Assembly (NCBI GenBank): GCA_002049455.2
Contig: KV918813.1
Span: forward strand, 62,001-126,000
Direction: 5' to 3'
Origin: Porphyra umbilicalis
Taxonomy: Eukaryota; Rhodophyta; Bangiophyceae; Bangiales; Bangiaceae
Length of the DNA: 64,000 bases
This document shows positions 43,790-54,379 of this stretch, in pieces (within the stretch, counting starts at the first letter, position 1; every line of letters begins with the position of its first letter). The notes below the pieces were generated by a model, which was not told the origin of the DNA, did not search any database, and saw only the letters and a list, made by a program, of their open reading frames with translations. The position numbers and the translations under genes are program-made.

Positions 43790-45603
43790 ATGGCGCCGTC
43801 CGTGTCGACGCTCTCCGCCCCGTCGACGTACGGCTTTGACGCGCCCTCGTGCGGTGCCGGACGCGCCGAGCCACCCGTCCCGGCGCGGGCGGCGCGGTCC
43901 ACGACCGCGACCGCCCCATCATCGCCACCGTTGGGTGCTGCGGTGGCTGACCCCCCCTCCCCCCCGTCCTCCCCGCTGTCGTCGGCGCACCCCCTGCGCG
44001 CCGTTGCGAGTGAAGCGTCGCTCGCCACCCTCTCCCTGCGGATGGCTGGCTTGCGCCGGTCCAGCGGCAGCGGGTCTTCCCCGGGTGTGGCCGGCCGTCG
44101 TGACGGCCACGACGCTGCCGCGGAGCGGGAACTCGGCGTCATTGGTCGCCTGTATGGCGCGTCGGCCGCGGCGGCGGGCCGCCGCGCTGCGGCTGCGGAC
44201 GCGGGCGCCGCGCCTGCCGGCGGGCCGCCCCCTTCCCCCCCCCCAGCGTCCCGCCTGGTGCTGACGCTCGGCCTCCCCCTGTGCGTCGCGTCGGTGCTGC
44301 CATCCCTGTCGACGTTTGCCGACTTTACCACCTACTATGACGCCCGCTTTCGTGGCGTCAGCGTGGAGCGGCGGCTGTTTGAGCTCCTCCGCGGGGACGC
44401 GGCCAAGGTACCCCCCGCGGCAGTGGCGGGCATCCTCCGCGCGCTCCTGGCCGCCCGCGGCTCCCCATTGTACGAGCGCAACTTGCGGCTCGCCGTCGAG
44501 ACGGTGTTGTATGGCATCCACGCGGACCCAGACGCCAAGGGGTACTCGGCCAGCGAGTTGGCGGCGGTGCGGCTGGCCGGCTCGCTGACCGCCGCGGAAA
44601 CGTCGGGGGTGCTTGGCGGCGCGCTGGCGGCGCTCGCGCCGAGCCGCTTTGCGGGGATGCTCATGGATTGGACGGACCTGGTGGAGGACGCGACGGCGGG
44701 CGTCGATTGCAGCTGCCCGGCGGCCGCTGCGCTGGCTACCGCTGCCGAGGAGGCGGCCCGGGTGGCGGCGGCCGCCGCGGCAGACGGCGGCGGCTCTGTC
44801 AAGTTGACCTCCTGGTCGTCGTGCATGTCCCTCGCCGACGAGCCGCCGTGTCCGTCATCCACCCTGGACGTGCCGCGCTCCTCGGCCGCCGACGATGCGG
44901 ACAGCGACGGCCGGGAGTCCCCCCCCTCGGCTACAGCCCCCCCCCCATGTCGACCATCTCCACGAGCAGCAGCGCCGACTCCAACTTGTCGGTCATTGAC
45001 CCGTCCTTGACCGCCCCCCACGTCCTTGCGTGCGCCTACCACTGCGGCGGCCACGGCGCCATTGGCGACGCGGCAACGGTGGGCGAAGATGGCGACACGT
45101 GGGTTTGCGCCGGCTCCCTCAACGCCTTTTGTCAATCCAAAGGCCTCCTCACCCCGCGCGCCGTCGCGACGGTCGTGCGCGTGTATGGCAAGCGCGGGCG
45201 GCTGTCGGCCGCGGGCTTTTGCCGCCTCTTCCAAGCGCTGACCACGTGCGGCTCGGCCGGCAGCGCCCGCTACTGGTTCCGCATCATTGATCACGATATG
45301 GACGGGGTAATTGGCGCCGGCGACGTGCGTCACTACTATGCGCACAAGCGGGTGCTCGGCCACGCCGCCGAACCCGAAGTCGTCTTGACGTGCGTGCGGC
45401 ACGTGTGGACGCGGCTGGTGGCGATGAGCGCCAACCCCGATGGCCTGCGGTTGCGAGACCTTCGGGCGCTGACCGACAAGGAGCGCGAGTTTGTGCTCTG
45501 CGCCCTCCTCGTGCGGCGCGTTGACGATGGGGGGCTCGTCAATGTGCGGGCGACGCTGCGGCAGTCGGACCAGTCGGATTTGCCGCTAGGGGTCGTGTCG
45601 TAA
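43790..45603 (+). CDS. Protein phosphatase 2A regulatory subunit B'' (PR72/EF-hand type)
   Basis: B'' subunits target the PP2A catalytic core and bind calcium through EF-hands. The Ser/Pro/Ala-rich N-terminus (MAPSVSTLSAPSTYGFDAPS) precedes helical sequence. A linker of Ser and Ala runs up to about 44,920. The C-terminal part contains the characteristic YWFRIIDHDMDGVIGAGDVR; its calcium loop (45,289-45,324) has D1, D3, D5, G6, I8 and D12, so it looks functional. The typical helical tail (DLRALTDKEREFVLCALLV) follows. The frame changes once, in the C-run at about 44,921-44,951, so the gene is broken in this sequence unless run length is wrong. The start is the ATG at 43790 (CCATAATGG). Confidence 0.78.
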
Positions 45604-46360
45604 GCGCACACCAGTGGCCGGGGTGGCCGCGGTGGGCGCTGTGCGCGCTGGTGACTGTGGGGCTGGGGGATTTTGTTTATGGGGGTAGACTCTGTCTTTG
45701 TGATGCTGTGCGTGCAGTGGTGTCTTGATACAGCGGACCGAGCGGGGTTCTTGGACATAGTTGTGTGGACTGCCGCGGCGAGCTCAACGCAAGGCGACAG
45801 CATAGATACTCCTTTACTGTGCACGTGCGTCCAGGGACTCGTGGAAAAGCAGCGCTGTGTGCGTCTGCTCTCAGGCGACACGTGCCCACAATGTCTTGCC
45901 GTTAATGGTATAGTACAAAGGAGGGAGTCAAGAGGCATGGCCGACGCCGTCCTCGCCACCGAAGGCCAAGGCCCTTTCTGTCGGTCAGCGCGACACACGC
46001 CGTGGTGTCGTGCCGCAGCTGGTTCGTCAAACATCATCCCTGTGCGAACTGCGTAGGCACGTTGCTCACCGCACGAGCGCGTCGTGGCTGGCACGCGGCG
46101 GGTGCCCGCCCACAGCCGCCCGCCTTCCCGCCCCGCCGCGCGCCCCCAGGTACGCCCGCTGCTCCCGACCGGGAAGCGGAGGATGGCGTGCCCGCGCTCG
46201 GCGCCCACCACTGGTGACCACGCGTCCGCCAGCGGGGGAACCGAAAAAAAAGGGGGAGCCACACACAAACACGCAGCGCGCGCACATTGGAAGTCAAGAC
46301 CCAGGCGCCACGCAGGACGGGCCGCCTGCCGACGCGACACTCACCAGCGGCCCTCAGCCC
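45604..46360. other. Convergent intergenic region, nothing recognised
   Basis: Between the 3' ends of the PP2A B'' gene (plus) and the kinase gene (minus). No domain in any frame. Confidence 0.4.
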
Positions 46361-48192
46361 CTACACACCCGTCGACGGTGGGGATGGGGACGGTGCCGCC
46401 ACCCCGTTCGGTGCCGCCGCCACCCCATTGGTGGCCCCCACCTCCCCCCCATTGGCCACCCGCACGGCCGGGGCTTGGCCCATGACAATGTGCCCCCCCC
46501 CGGGCGAGTGGTCGTTGACCGCCTCTGAGAGCGACCGCCCAAAATCGTCGGTCGTGCCCGTCCAAGTGCGGCCCGATGCGGCCGGCCGTTTGCCACCCCA
46601 GTCGAGGCCAATGCTGACTCGCCGCGCGTCACCGCCGCCGCCGCCACCATCCGTGGGCCCCCGCACCACACTGACAGACGGGGGCGCAAAGCCGCCTCGC
46701 GCGCCGCCAGTCCCTGGCCGCCCCACAACCGCCTCGTCCGTCCGATCGACCGCCACGGCCTTGTACAAGGCGAGCACGTCGCCGTCGCTGCCGCCACCCC
46801 CCCCCGAAGAGCTGGACGAGTGGCCGCCGCGGCCGCCGGCAACCCCCCCGGCGCCCGTCGCCGCCGCCGCCGCGGCGCGCCCCTTTTTCCCAAACGGGAG
46901 GCCGCGCCGCTTGGGGGCCCCACGGGGCGGCAACGCCACCGACGTGGACGCCGGTCGGCCAGAGGCGGTGAGCTTTTTGGACAGCTTCTCCGCGGCGGCC
47001 GCCCCCGCGGGTCCCGCCGCGTCGAGGCCGACCTGCTCCACAGACGGTGCCGTCAGCGGCGGTGGCAACGGCGGCGTCACCTGCATCGCCAGCACCGCGT
47101 CCCAGTCGACGCCCTCAAAGAAAGGGTGCGCCTTGACGTCCTCCGCGTCACCCGACCCGGAGCCGAGGCGCTTGGTGACGTCCCGGTCGAGCAGCCGCCG
47201 CACCAAGTCCTTGGTCGGCGCCGCCCAATCGGCCGTGCGTGGGTCCCCGTCGAGGTCGAGCTGCTGCGTGCGGATCCGCGCGTGCAAGTCGGAGCGGTTG
47301 CCATCCGACGCAAACGGCGGGCGCCCAGCGAGCATCACGTAGGTGAGGACGCCCATCGCCCACCAGTCGACGGGCAGGCCGTGGCCCTTGCCCGTGAGCA
47401 TCTCGGGTGCCTGGTAGATGGCCGTCCCAGACAGGTCCGTCACGGACGTGTCGGTGGCGGACGTCGACGCAACGCGGCCCGCCAAGCCAAAGTCTGTCAG
47501 CCGCAAGTGCCCCGCCGCGTCGACGAGGATGTTTTCGAGCTTCAGGTCCCGACACACGAAACTGTGCCGGTGCAACTCCCCAACGGCAAGGACGAGCTCG
47601 GCCAGGTAAAAGACGGCTGCCGACTCGTCGAGGGTCCCGTGAGCCTTCATGAGATCGAAAAAGTCGCCGCCCGACACGTACTCAAGGACGAGCACGACCG
47701 CGTCATGCGTGTGGAAGCCCGACTCGCAGCGGACGACAAACGGGTGGGGCCCCGCGTCGCGGAGGACGGCGCGCTCCGTCGTGACGGCCGCGAGTTGGCC
47801 CGACTCAATCAGCTGCGCCTTGCGCATGACCTTGACCGCAAAGAGGGAGCCCGTCGACCGCTCCCGCACGAGGAGAACCGTGCCAAACGTGCCCTCCCCG
47901 AGGAGCCGCACCATATCGCAGCCGGGCAGGGGCGGGACTGCGGGGGGGCGGGGCACGCTGCGTCGCCGACGCCCGTGCCATTGACGCCCGCAACCTCCAT
48001 CATTGGGGCGACGCCGTTGGCGCGCCCCCCGCCGCCAACGTTGAGGGGGCGCCCGTCGACCGACTGGCGGCCGCCGCCGGGCACGGAGGGGAGCACCGCC
48101 TTGCCCGCGGCGCCGCCGGTCGGCCGCGGCCGGTCCCCGGGGGAGCCCCCAAAGCAGCCACACAGGCCGCCCATGATGGCGAGCGCCGCCAC
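46361..48192 (-). CDS. AGC-type Ser/Thr protein kinase with acylation-like N-terminus
   Basis: All kinase landmarks are present: glycine loop LGEGTFGTVLLV, lysine in FAVKVMRK, catalytic loop CRDLKLEN (HRD replaced by CRD), DFGLAG, activation segment with APEML, DWWAMGVLTYVMLAGRPPF, and HPFFEGVDWDAVL leading to an AGC-style tail. A Ser/Gly/Ala-rich C-terminal region of about 200 residues follows, ending TAG at 46361. The N-terminus can start at 48192 (MAALAIMGG) or at 48174 (MGGLCGCFGG). The second gives a glycine at position 2 and nearby cysteines, a pattern for myristoylation plus palmitoylation and membrane attachment. The N-terminal exon and the kinase domain are in different frames, switching at a 7-C run near 47,945-47,955. 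It is closest to PKA/PKG-like AGC kinases, but no cyclic-nucleotide domain is seen. Confidence 0.85.
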
Positions 48193-48917
48193 GCGCCGCC
48201 GCCGACAGCAGCGGGACGCGGGACGGAGGGGGTGACGGTGACCGAGCCGCGTCGGCCAGTGAGGGGCAGTAGAGCGGCAATATCAGCGACGGCGGTAGGG
48301 CCTGCCAAGCAGGAGGAACGATGATGCGGCAGTTGCATGCAGCCTGCCGCCCGCTCCCACCGCTCGCCAGCGGCTGCTGAGCAGCCACCCGATAGACAGC
48401 GTCGCCAGCCCGCTCGTGCTGCCTGGTGGCCCGCCGCCCACCCCCTCCCCCAACAACGCTGTCGTGTAGGTAGGGGGATCCCGCCGCCGCCACTAGCTCG
48501 GGCGTATCGCCAGCAGGGTTGGCGCCCGCGTCGCGCCCTCTTCCGTCCGGGCGCCGCGCCGCCTGCCACCCCCAACGTGCGCCGACGAAGCGTCAGAGGC
48601 GCTGCAACCGCCCCCGGGCCAACGCGCAAGGCACCCCCCACCAATGCTGCTGCAGACGCCTCGGGCGGCACGTGTGCGCGAGCGTGCTCCTGGTGCAGCT
48701 GGTCTTCGGGCCAGGGAAGGGTGGTGCTCGAGCCTCCTGGCAGGGGCTGCTTCATCGTGACGTGACTTGGCTGGCATTCTCCAATGAGATTTGGGTAGTT
48801 GGCCATGGCGCTGGACACGTCGCCTGGGCAACGATGAAAAAAAGCCATGGGACCTTGCGAACAGATCTCTGACGCTGACAAACAACGTGCTCGCGAAAAA
48901 CCATGGACTGCTACACC
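48193..48917. other. Upstream region of the kinase gene, ending at a transposon insertion
   Basis: No gene recognised. It ends at the TGA target site of the Harbinger element, whose left end lies about 730 bp upstream of the kinase start, so the insertion may lie in or near its promoter. Confidence 0.4.
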
Positions 48918-48920
48918 TGA

Positions 48921-48949
48921 GAGCACACCCAACAACGTCGGTTGCGAAC
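48921..48949 (+). repeat. Left terminal inverted repeat of the Harbinger element
   Basis: Starts GAGCACACCCAACAACGTCG and matches the inverse of 59003-59031 except for one missing T. It is preceded by the TGA duplication. Additional TGCGAAC words occur at about 48,943, 48,954, 49,029 and 49,129. Confidence 0.95.
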
Positions 48950-50496
48950 GATCTGCGAACCGTTTAAGAGCGCAACGTGTGCGCCTATGAGTGGCCAAAA
49001 GCGTTTCGGCAGCGATATGCGCAGGCTCTGCGAACCCGCTCCGCTCGGATCCAGAGTACTTGTTTTCTTCTGTCGGCAGATCGCAGTGTATGGGAAACGG
49101 AGAAGGTGACGTTGCTGGGTTGTCGACCTGCGAACTGGAGCTTGCGAGCGGCTTTCCCGTGAGATGTCCACATTCCGACAGTCCAGTGCGACATTTCAAG
49201 CAAACAGGCCATCGATCGACCTCGCGATCACGCTGATCTGGACCCCAATCGTCAGCAAATAAGCCGGTCAAGTGAGACACGCAGCGCGATAGGCTTCAAA
49301 TGGCTGCAAAATCTTGCGATCGAGTGGACACCACGTGGTCCAACGCACAAATGTCGGAGACACGTTGGCAGCATCTCGCATCATCTCGCGGCGCTGTCGC
49401 ATCTCGCGACTGACAGCAGTGATTTGTAGGTCTCTCATTGGTCCGTTCAGCCGGCAGACGTACAGCATGCGTGCAATCTGGTGGCGCTTTCGCCTCGATC
49501 GACACTGGAGCATTCTGTTCTGAAGCGCCTGTGAGGCGGCCGCGTGGTGTCCGCCGGTCACCGTGACGCAGGGCGGGCTCCCACGCGGCCGCCTGCGGCG
49601 GTCGGGCGGCCCGGCCTGCAAGGCTGCCGAGACGCGGCAGGGGCCACGCACGATCGCGTCCCTTGCGGAGCCGCAGAATCGTGCGACCCCCTCCGATTTT
49701 TGTGTCAGCGATCCGCATGCTCATTGGTCAGACGCACTCTCGCTGTGCACCTCCCCGGCCACACCCTCGATTGGCCGTCCACCGTGAACGGCCGACTGGG
49801 CGCCACATGTCGCGCAGGGAGCTCTGTGGCGTTTGAGCGAGGCCTGCGGGCCACGCGTGCCACGCTTGGCGTGGCCTGCAGGGCCCCTGAGCGTGACAGG
49901 CAAGAAAGGCGGCCGCCCGATTCCCCCCGAGCGAGGGGGCAATCGAGGGCGGCCGCCTGTTTTTGGGGCGTACGGTGGGGTTGTGCCACCTGCGAGACCG
50001 TCGAGAACGGCCGCGGTGGAGCCCTGCGGGCCCCTCTGTCATCGTCTAGGCAGTGGCAGGGTGGGGGCGCCGCGCATCGTCTCGAACGGTCGCTTGCGTT
50101 GGGGGCAGACTCTGTTTGTGGACCTTTTGTGGGCGGGGTGGCAGCGCCGGGGGCAACCGCACCGGGGCCGTGACCCGTTCGGCGCCGAGAGAGGAGCATT
50201 GTGCATCCGCGTGCGTGCGTGCGGCCGCCATCGTCGCCAGCGGCCGCCGTTGCAGCGCGGGAGAGGAGACGTCGAGCGCGCGTGCTTTGTAGCGGCCGCC
50301 GTTGTCGTTGGCGGCCGCGTTGCATCACGGGAGGGAGGACGTGCGTGTCCGCGCGCTTTTTCGCGGCCGCCGTTGTCGTTGGCGGCCGCGGCGGCACCGT
50401 GTGCGCGTGTGCGCTGCTCTTGGCGGCCGTCTTTCTCTGTGCCCGCCGCTGGTCCCGACCGTTTTTGGACGAGGGTGCGGCGGAAGGCGGGCTGCC

Positions 50497-51900
50497 TCAC
50501 CTTTTTGGCGGCCGCTCTGTGCAGAAGCGGCCGCCTTTCGCTCCCTGCCCACGAGGCGTCGGACTGTGCGAGGACCGGCCGTTGCGGCAGCATGGTTCTT
50601 CCCGCGCCGCGTCCGATCTCAAAAACGGAGCGCCGGCGCGGTCTGCGGCAGTTCTGCCGTATGTGCCTACGCACCTTGAACGTCGGTGACGATCATCCCC
50701 TGTGCGCGCCATCCTGCCCGTGTCCGTGGGCGGCGCGCACTCGGCCCATATCAGAGGCTCCACCACGAGCATCTGGGGCCGAGGCGCCACCACCTCAACC
50801 TGTACACCCTCCTTGCCTCGGTCCACTGCCGTCAGGACCGCCGAGCCCGCATCGTCAAGACCCGCGTCCCCCCGATTGGCGGCCGCCGCCGCAGCGGCCG
50901 CCGAGCCCGCTTCGTCAAGGCCTGCGTGCCCCCGATTGGCGGCCGCCGCCGCAGCGGCCGCCGAGCCCGCTTCGTCAAGGCCTGCGTCCCCCCGATTGGC
51001 GGCCGCCGCCGCAGCGGCCGCCGAGCCCGCGCCGTCAAGGCCTGCGTCCCCCCGATTGGCGGCCGCCGCCGCAGCGGCCGCCGAGCCCGCGCCGTCAAGG
51101 CCTGCGTCCCCCCGATTGGCGGCCGCCGCAGCAGCGGCTGCCGAGCCCGCCCCGTCAAGGCCTGCGTCCCCCCGATTGGCGGCCGCCGCCGCAGCGGCCG
51201 CCGAGCCCGCCCCGTCAAGGCCTGCGTCCCCCCGATTGGCGGCCGTCGCCGCAGCGGCCGCCGAGTTCCACTCGCGCATGCCAGCCGTCGCGAGGATGGC
51301 AGCCACCGGCGAGCCCACCTCGAGCAAGTGCGCCCCGTGACCAAGTCCGGCCGTCATCATCGGGTCTGGGGAGCCCCCCTTGTCAAGGCGCATCTGGGTC
51401 CGCCTGGCGGCCGCCCCCGGCGCGGCCGCCAAGCCCACTTGGTCAAGGTCCACCCTCTGCAACCCGGCGGCCGTCGCCCCAGCGGCCGCCGAGTCCCCCA
51501 AGCCCGCCGCGTCAAGGACCACCTGCGCCGACGTGGCCACCTGTCGGAACATCCAGTCCGCCAAGTCTCTCGGAGCGAGCGCGGCCACCAACTCCACCGG
51601 TGGACGCGGGGGAATTGCGGGAGCTGCAGGAGCTTGCCCGCAGAGCGCACAACGGGGACCGGACTGCGCAATGGCTGCTGCGGGAGGGCAGTCCGGACTG
51701 CCTGCAGGAGAGCAGTTGGTGGGAGGCGCGGCGGCACGGGCGGCAGCAGATGAGACAAGGTCACCTGCCGCCTCCTCGGCCGCGGCCGGCGGGGCCGCCG
51801 ATCGGGCGGCCCCCGACGCCGCCGCCACGGCCGCAGACCGACGCGCTGACGGAGATTTCGAGGCCCCTCCAAGCTGCAGCGTCGCAGGCCGCGGATACAA
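50497..51900 (-). other. Open frame of 467 codons opposite the Myb-like gene's leader, status uncertain
   Basis: An ATG-initiated minus-strand frame. The middle has varied composition (VELVAALAPRDLADWMFRQV, SAQVVLDAAGLGDSAAAG) followed by about seven 20-residue repeats (SAAAAAAAANRGDAGLDGAG) encoded by a 60-bp minisatellite. The plus strand is also open through the same segment in more than one frame, since a 60-bp GC-rich repeat keeps all frames stop-free. It could be a third gene of the element or a by-product of composition. Confidence 0.3.
50836..51270. repeat. 60-bp minisatellite, about seven copies
   Basis: A unit of exactly 60 bp containing CCCGATTGGCGGCCGCCGCC repeats about seven times with few differences. 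The period is a multiple of three, so it translates to a 20-residue repeat in every open frame. Each unit carries two GCGGCCGC-like words. Confidence 0.95.
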
Positions 51901-51918
51901 CCTCGTCGCGGGGGGTCA

Positions 51919-53976
51919 TTGGGGCTTGGGCGAGGCCGCGGACGTGGACATGCACTCGGCGGACCAATCGGCGCCGGCGGACACGGTGAACGCGGCGTCG
52001 GAGACGCTACCGTCGACGCCGATGCCGGGTTTGCAGTCCGCGGCCGCGGGGCGGGCAGGCGCGGAGCACTCGGAGGGCGCTGCCCTCCCGGCGGCCGCAG
52101 TGCAGGGGTTGCAGAGGTGCGCGGGGCTGAACAGGCTGTCGCTGCAGCCACCGCCGGTCTCCCGGCCTCTGACGCTACACGAGGCAATGGCGGCGACGCA
52201 GAGTCCCGCGGCGTCACGTCGCCCAGCCGATCAGGTCACGGAGCGGCCGCCTCAGCGGCCGCTCACGGGAGTGGATCTGGCAACACAGCCGGAGCCGCGG
52301 CCGCCGACGGCGGCCGCGGCGGCGGAAGCGGAGTCGGCGATGGAGGGCGTGCACCCACCGCCGGCCCAGGCGGGGACGGACATGGAGGGGGTGCAGCGGC
52401 CGCCGGTGGAGGCGGGGACGGTGGCGGTCCCCCTTCCTCCTCAGCGGCCGCTGCCACAGCCGACGCCGTCGCCGCTGGCGACAACGAGTCCCCCACCGCC
52501 AGGGGCAGAGGACGCGGCCGAGGATGGACCGAGGCAGAGCGAGTAGCTCTCTGCCAGGCCTGGTTGGCGGTGGCGCAAGACCCGGTGGTCGGTACCGACC
52601 AGAGCCGAGCAACCTTTGCCGCTGCAATCGTCAACGGGTACAAGTCCCATTGCCCGATGGGCCCTGGACGCAGGGCGCGCACGGACACTGCCATCGACCG
52701 CGAACTGCGCTATTCAGTTTTCAAGAACGTTCAACGCTTTTCATCCTCTATGGTGGCCGTCGGGCGTCGCCAGATGACGGGCAATTTGACCGACGAGGAC
52801 CTGATACACATGGCCACCGCGCACTTTGACGCCGAGAACCTGTATGAGGCCGTGCAAGCGGACGACAACGACGGGGACGCGCCGGTCTTGGTGGTGAAGA
52901 AGGGCGGCACGAGAGGAGCCGATTGGGTCAAGTGTTGGACGGTCATGCGCAAGTTGGACAAGTTCAGCGGCGCGTCGGGGGCGGCCGCCACGGCGGCCGC
53001 CGCTCGCGGCCGCCGTCCTGCGCCAGACGGGGGCGTCGAGGACATTTCGGACGACGACTCGAGCTCCACGGTCGGTAGGCGGCGCGGCCTCTTCCAAGAG
53101 CGGCCTATCGGTACGAAGGCCGCCAAAGCGGCGGCCTCGACTGACATTGCTATCCAAAGGGAGGCCGCCACGACGGCGGCCGCCCTCAAGTCCTTATCTG
53201 AGACGGCCATCGAGCGCGCCGACATTGACTTTTGGAAGGCCAAGGACGTGCGTGAGACGGGTGAGGCGGAGCAGTGGCGCAAGAACGAGATGGAGCGGCG
53301 GCTTCTGCTCTCCAACGCCAGACTGCGCAAGGCCAAGGCCGCGGAGGCACGGGTCGCTTCGCGCTCGACAACAACTGCGCCGTCTATGTCGGGCACCTCT
53401 GCGGCCGCTACCGCGGCCGCTGAGGCGGCGGCGGGTGCGGCCGCAGGTAGGGCTCCAAGTGCGGCCGCATCGCCAGCATCTGCAGTTTCTCCAAGTGGTG
53501 GTGCGGCCGCGTCTCCCGGGTCTGGTGGAGCGCCCGGTACTCCTGGCGGCGTGGCTGTGAACGGCGGCGAAGCGGCCGCGTTGGCTCCGGCCGCTGACAA
53601 CACAGTCGGGTCCCTGGCGTCTGGCGCGGCCGCGAGTGCGGCCGCATTGCCTCCGTCTTCATCTTCTCCGAGTGACGGCGTCGACGCGTCGCCGCGTACC
53701 GGCGCATCACCAGCCGCGGGCGCAAGCGCGGCCGTTGCCCGCCGCGCTGCGGCCTCGGCCGGTATCGGCTCGGTCAAGCGGAGGAAGGGGCGAGGCTGGA
53801 ACTCGTTGCAGACCAAGCAGGCCCGCTTCACGGCGGCCAGGAACACCGTATCGGGTCCAAGCCGTTCCATGACGCCGCGGCCGCATAATGCGGCCGCTGG
53901 CGAATCGGGCGACGACGAGGAGGACGCTGCCTGTGGTACCAGTGGCAGCGATTGCGCGGATGGTGACTTGGCTTGA
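51919..53976 (+). CDS. Harbinger Myb/trihelix-like accessory protein
   Basis: Harbinger elements need a Myb-like partner that helps import the transposase and binds DNA. The DNA-binding domain starts near residue 203 (GWTEAERVALCQAWLAVAQD), continues RTDTAIDRELRYSVF, KNVQRFSSSM and NLTDEDLIHMATAHF, and ends WVKCWTVMRKLDKF; this is the trihelix/NAM-associated pattern of these proteins. A charged helical region (ADIDFWKAKDVRETGEAEQW) is probably a coiled coil. The Ala/Ser-rich C-terminal part includes a basic SVKRRKGRGW cluster and an acidic end. The N-terminal ~200 residues are Gly/Ala-rich, and another plus-strand frame (51380-52546) is also open there, so the true start is uncertain. It is transcribed toward the transposase gene. 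Confidence 0.8.
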   Translation: MGLGRGRGRGHALGGPIGAGGHGERGVGDATVDADAGFAVRGRGAGRRGALGGRCPPGGRSAGVAEVRGAEQAVAAATAGLPASDATRGNGGDAESRGVTSPSRSGHGAAASAAAHGSGSGNTAGAAAADGGRGGGSGVGDGGRAPTAGPGGDGHGGGAAAAGGGGDGGGPPSSSAAAATADAVAAGDNESPTARGRGRGRGWTEAERVALCQAWLAVAQDPVVGTDQSRATFAAAIVNGYKSHCPMGPGRRARTDTAIDRELRYSVFKNVQRFSSSMVAVGRRQMTGNLTDEDLIHMATAHFDAENLYEAVQADDNDGDAPVLVVKKGGTRGADWVKCWTVMRKLDKFSGASGAAATAAAARGRRPAPDGGVEDISDDDSSSTVGRRRGLFQERPIGTKAAKAAASTDIAIQREAATTAAALKSLSETAIERADIDFWKAKDVRETGEAEQWRKNEMERRLLLSNARLRKAKAAEARVASRSTTTAPSMSGTSAAATAAAEAAAGAAAGRAPSAAASPASAVSPSGGAAASPGSGGAPGTPGGVAVNGGEAAALAPAADNTVGSLASGAAASAAALPPSSSSPSDGVDASPRTGASPAAGASAAVARRAAASAGIGSVKRRKGRGWNSLQTKQARFTAARNTVSGPSRSMTPRPHNAAAGESGDDEEDAACGTSGSDCADGDLA

Positions 53977-54379
53977 GTTGTATCTCTGTTCATATTTGTG
54001 ACGGTGGGGTCTCTGCGCGTGTGGAGTGCTCGACTACTGCATCGACTATTGTACGACAATCATACACGGTTTTTTTTTCCCCTTCGCCGGGGTTTTTTTT
54101 CCTACACACCGACTCTGTCCGACCCTGCGACTCCGTCCGAGAAGCGAGCACGGCAAAATCCTCTCACTTGTACACCAGTCATGCTGCAGCTTGAAAGTAT
54201 AAGCCACTGGTGGACATCCGCCTACGCCATACAGAGCGGCGGCCTCGTCCGTCTTCCTAGACAGAACGGAGGCCGTCCAAGCGTCTTTCCTATCCCGGGT
54301 CGGCGAGGTGGCGTCCGCCGACGTGCCAATGTGTGAGGAAAAAAAAAAGCCATGATGGCAAAAAAAAAACCATTGAACG

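Noticed and set aside
48851-48860. TGCGAAC word left of the Harbinger left end, considered as part of the element
   Set aside because: The TGA duplication and matched end place the boundary at 48,921, so this word is outside and probably chance.
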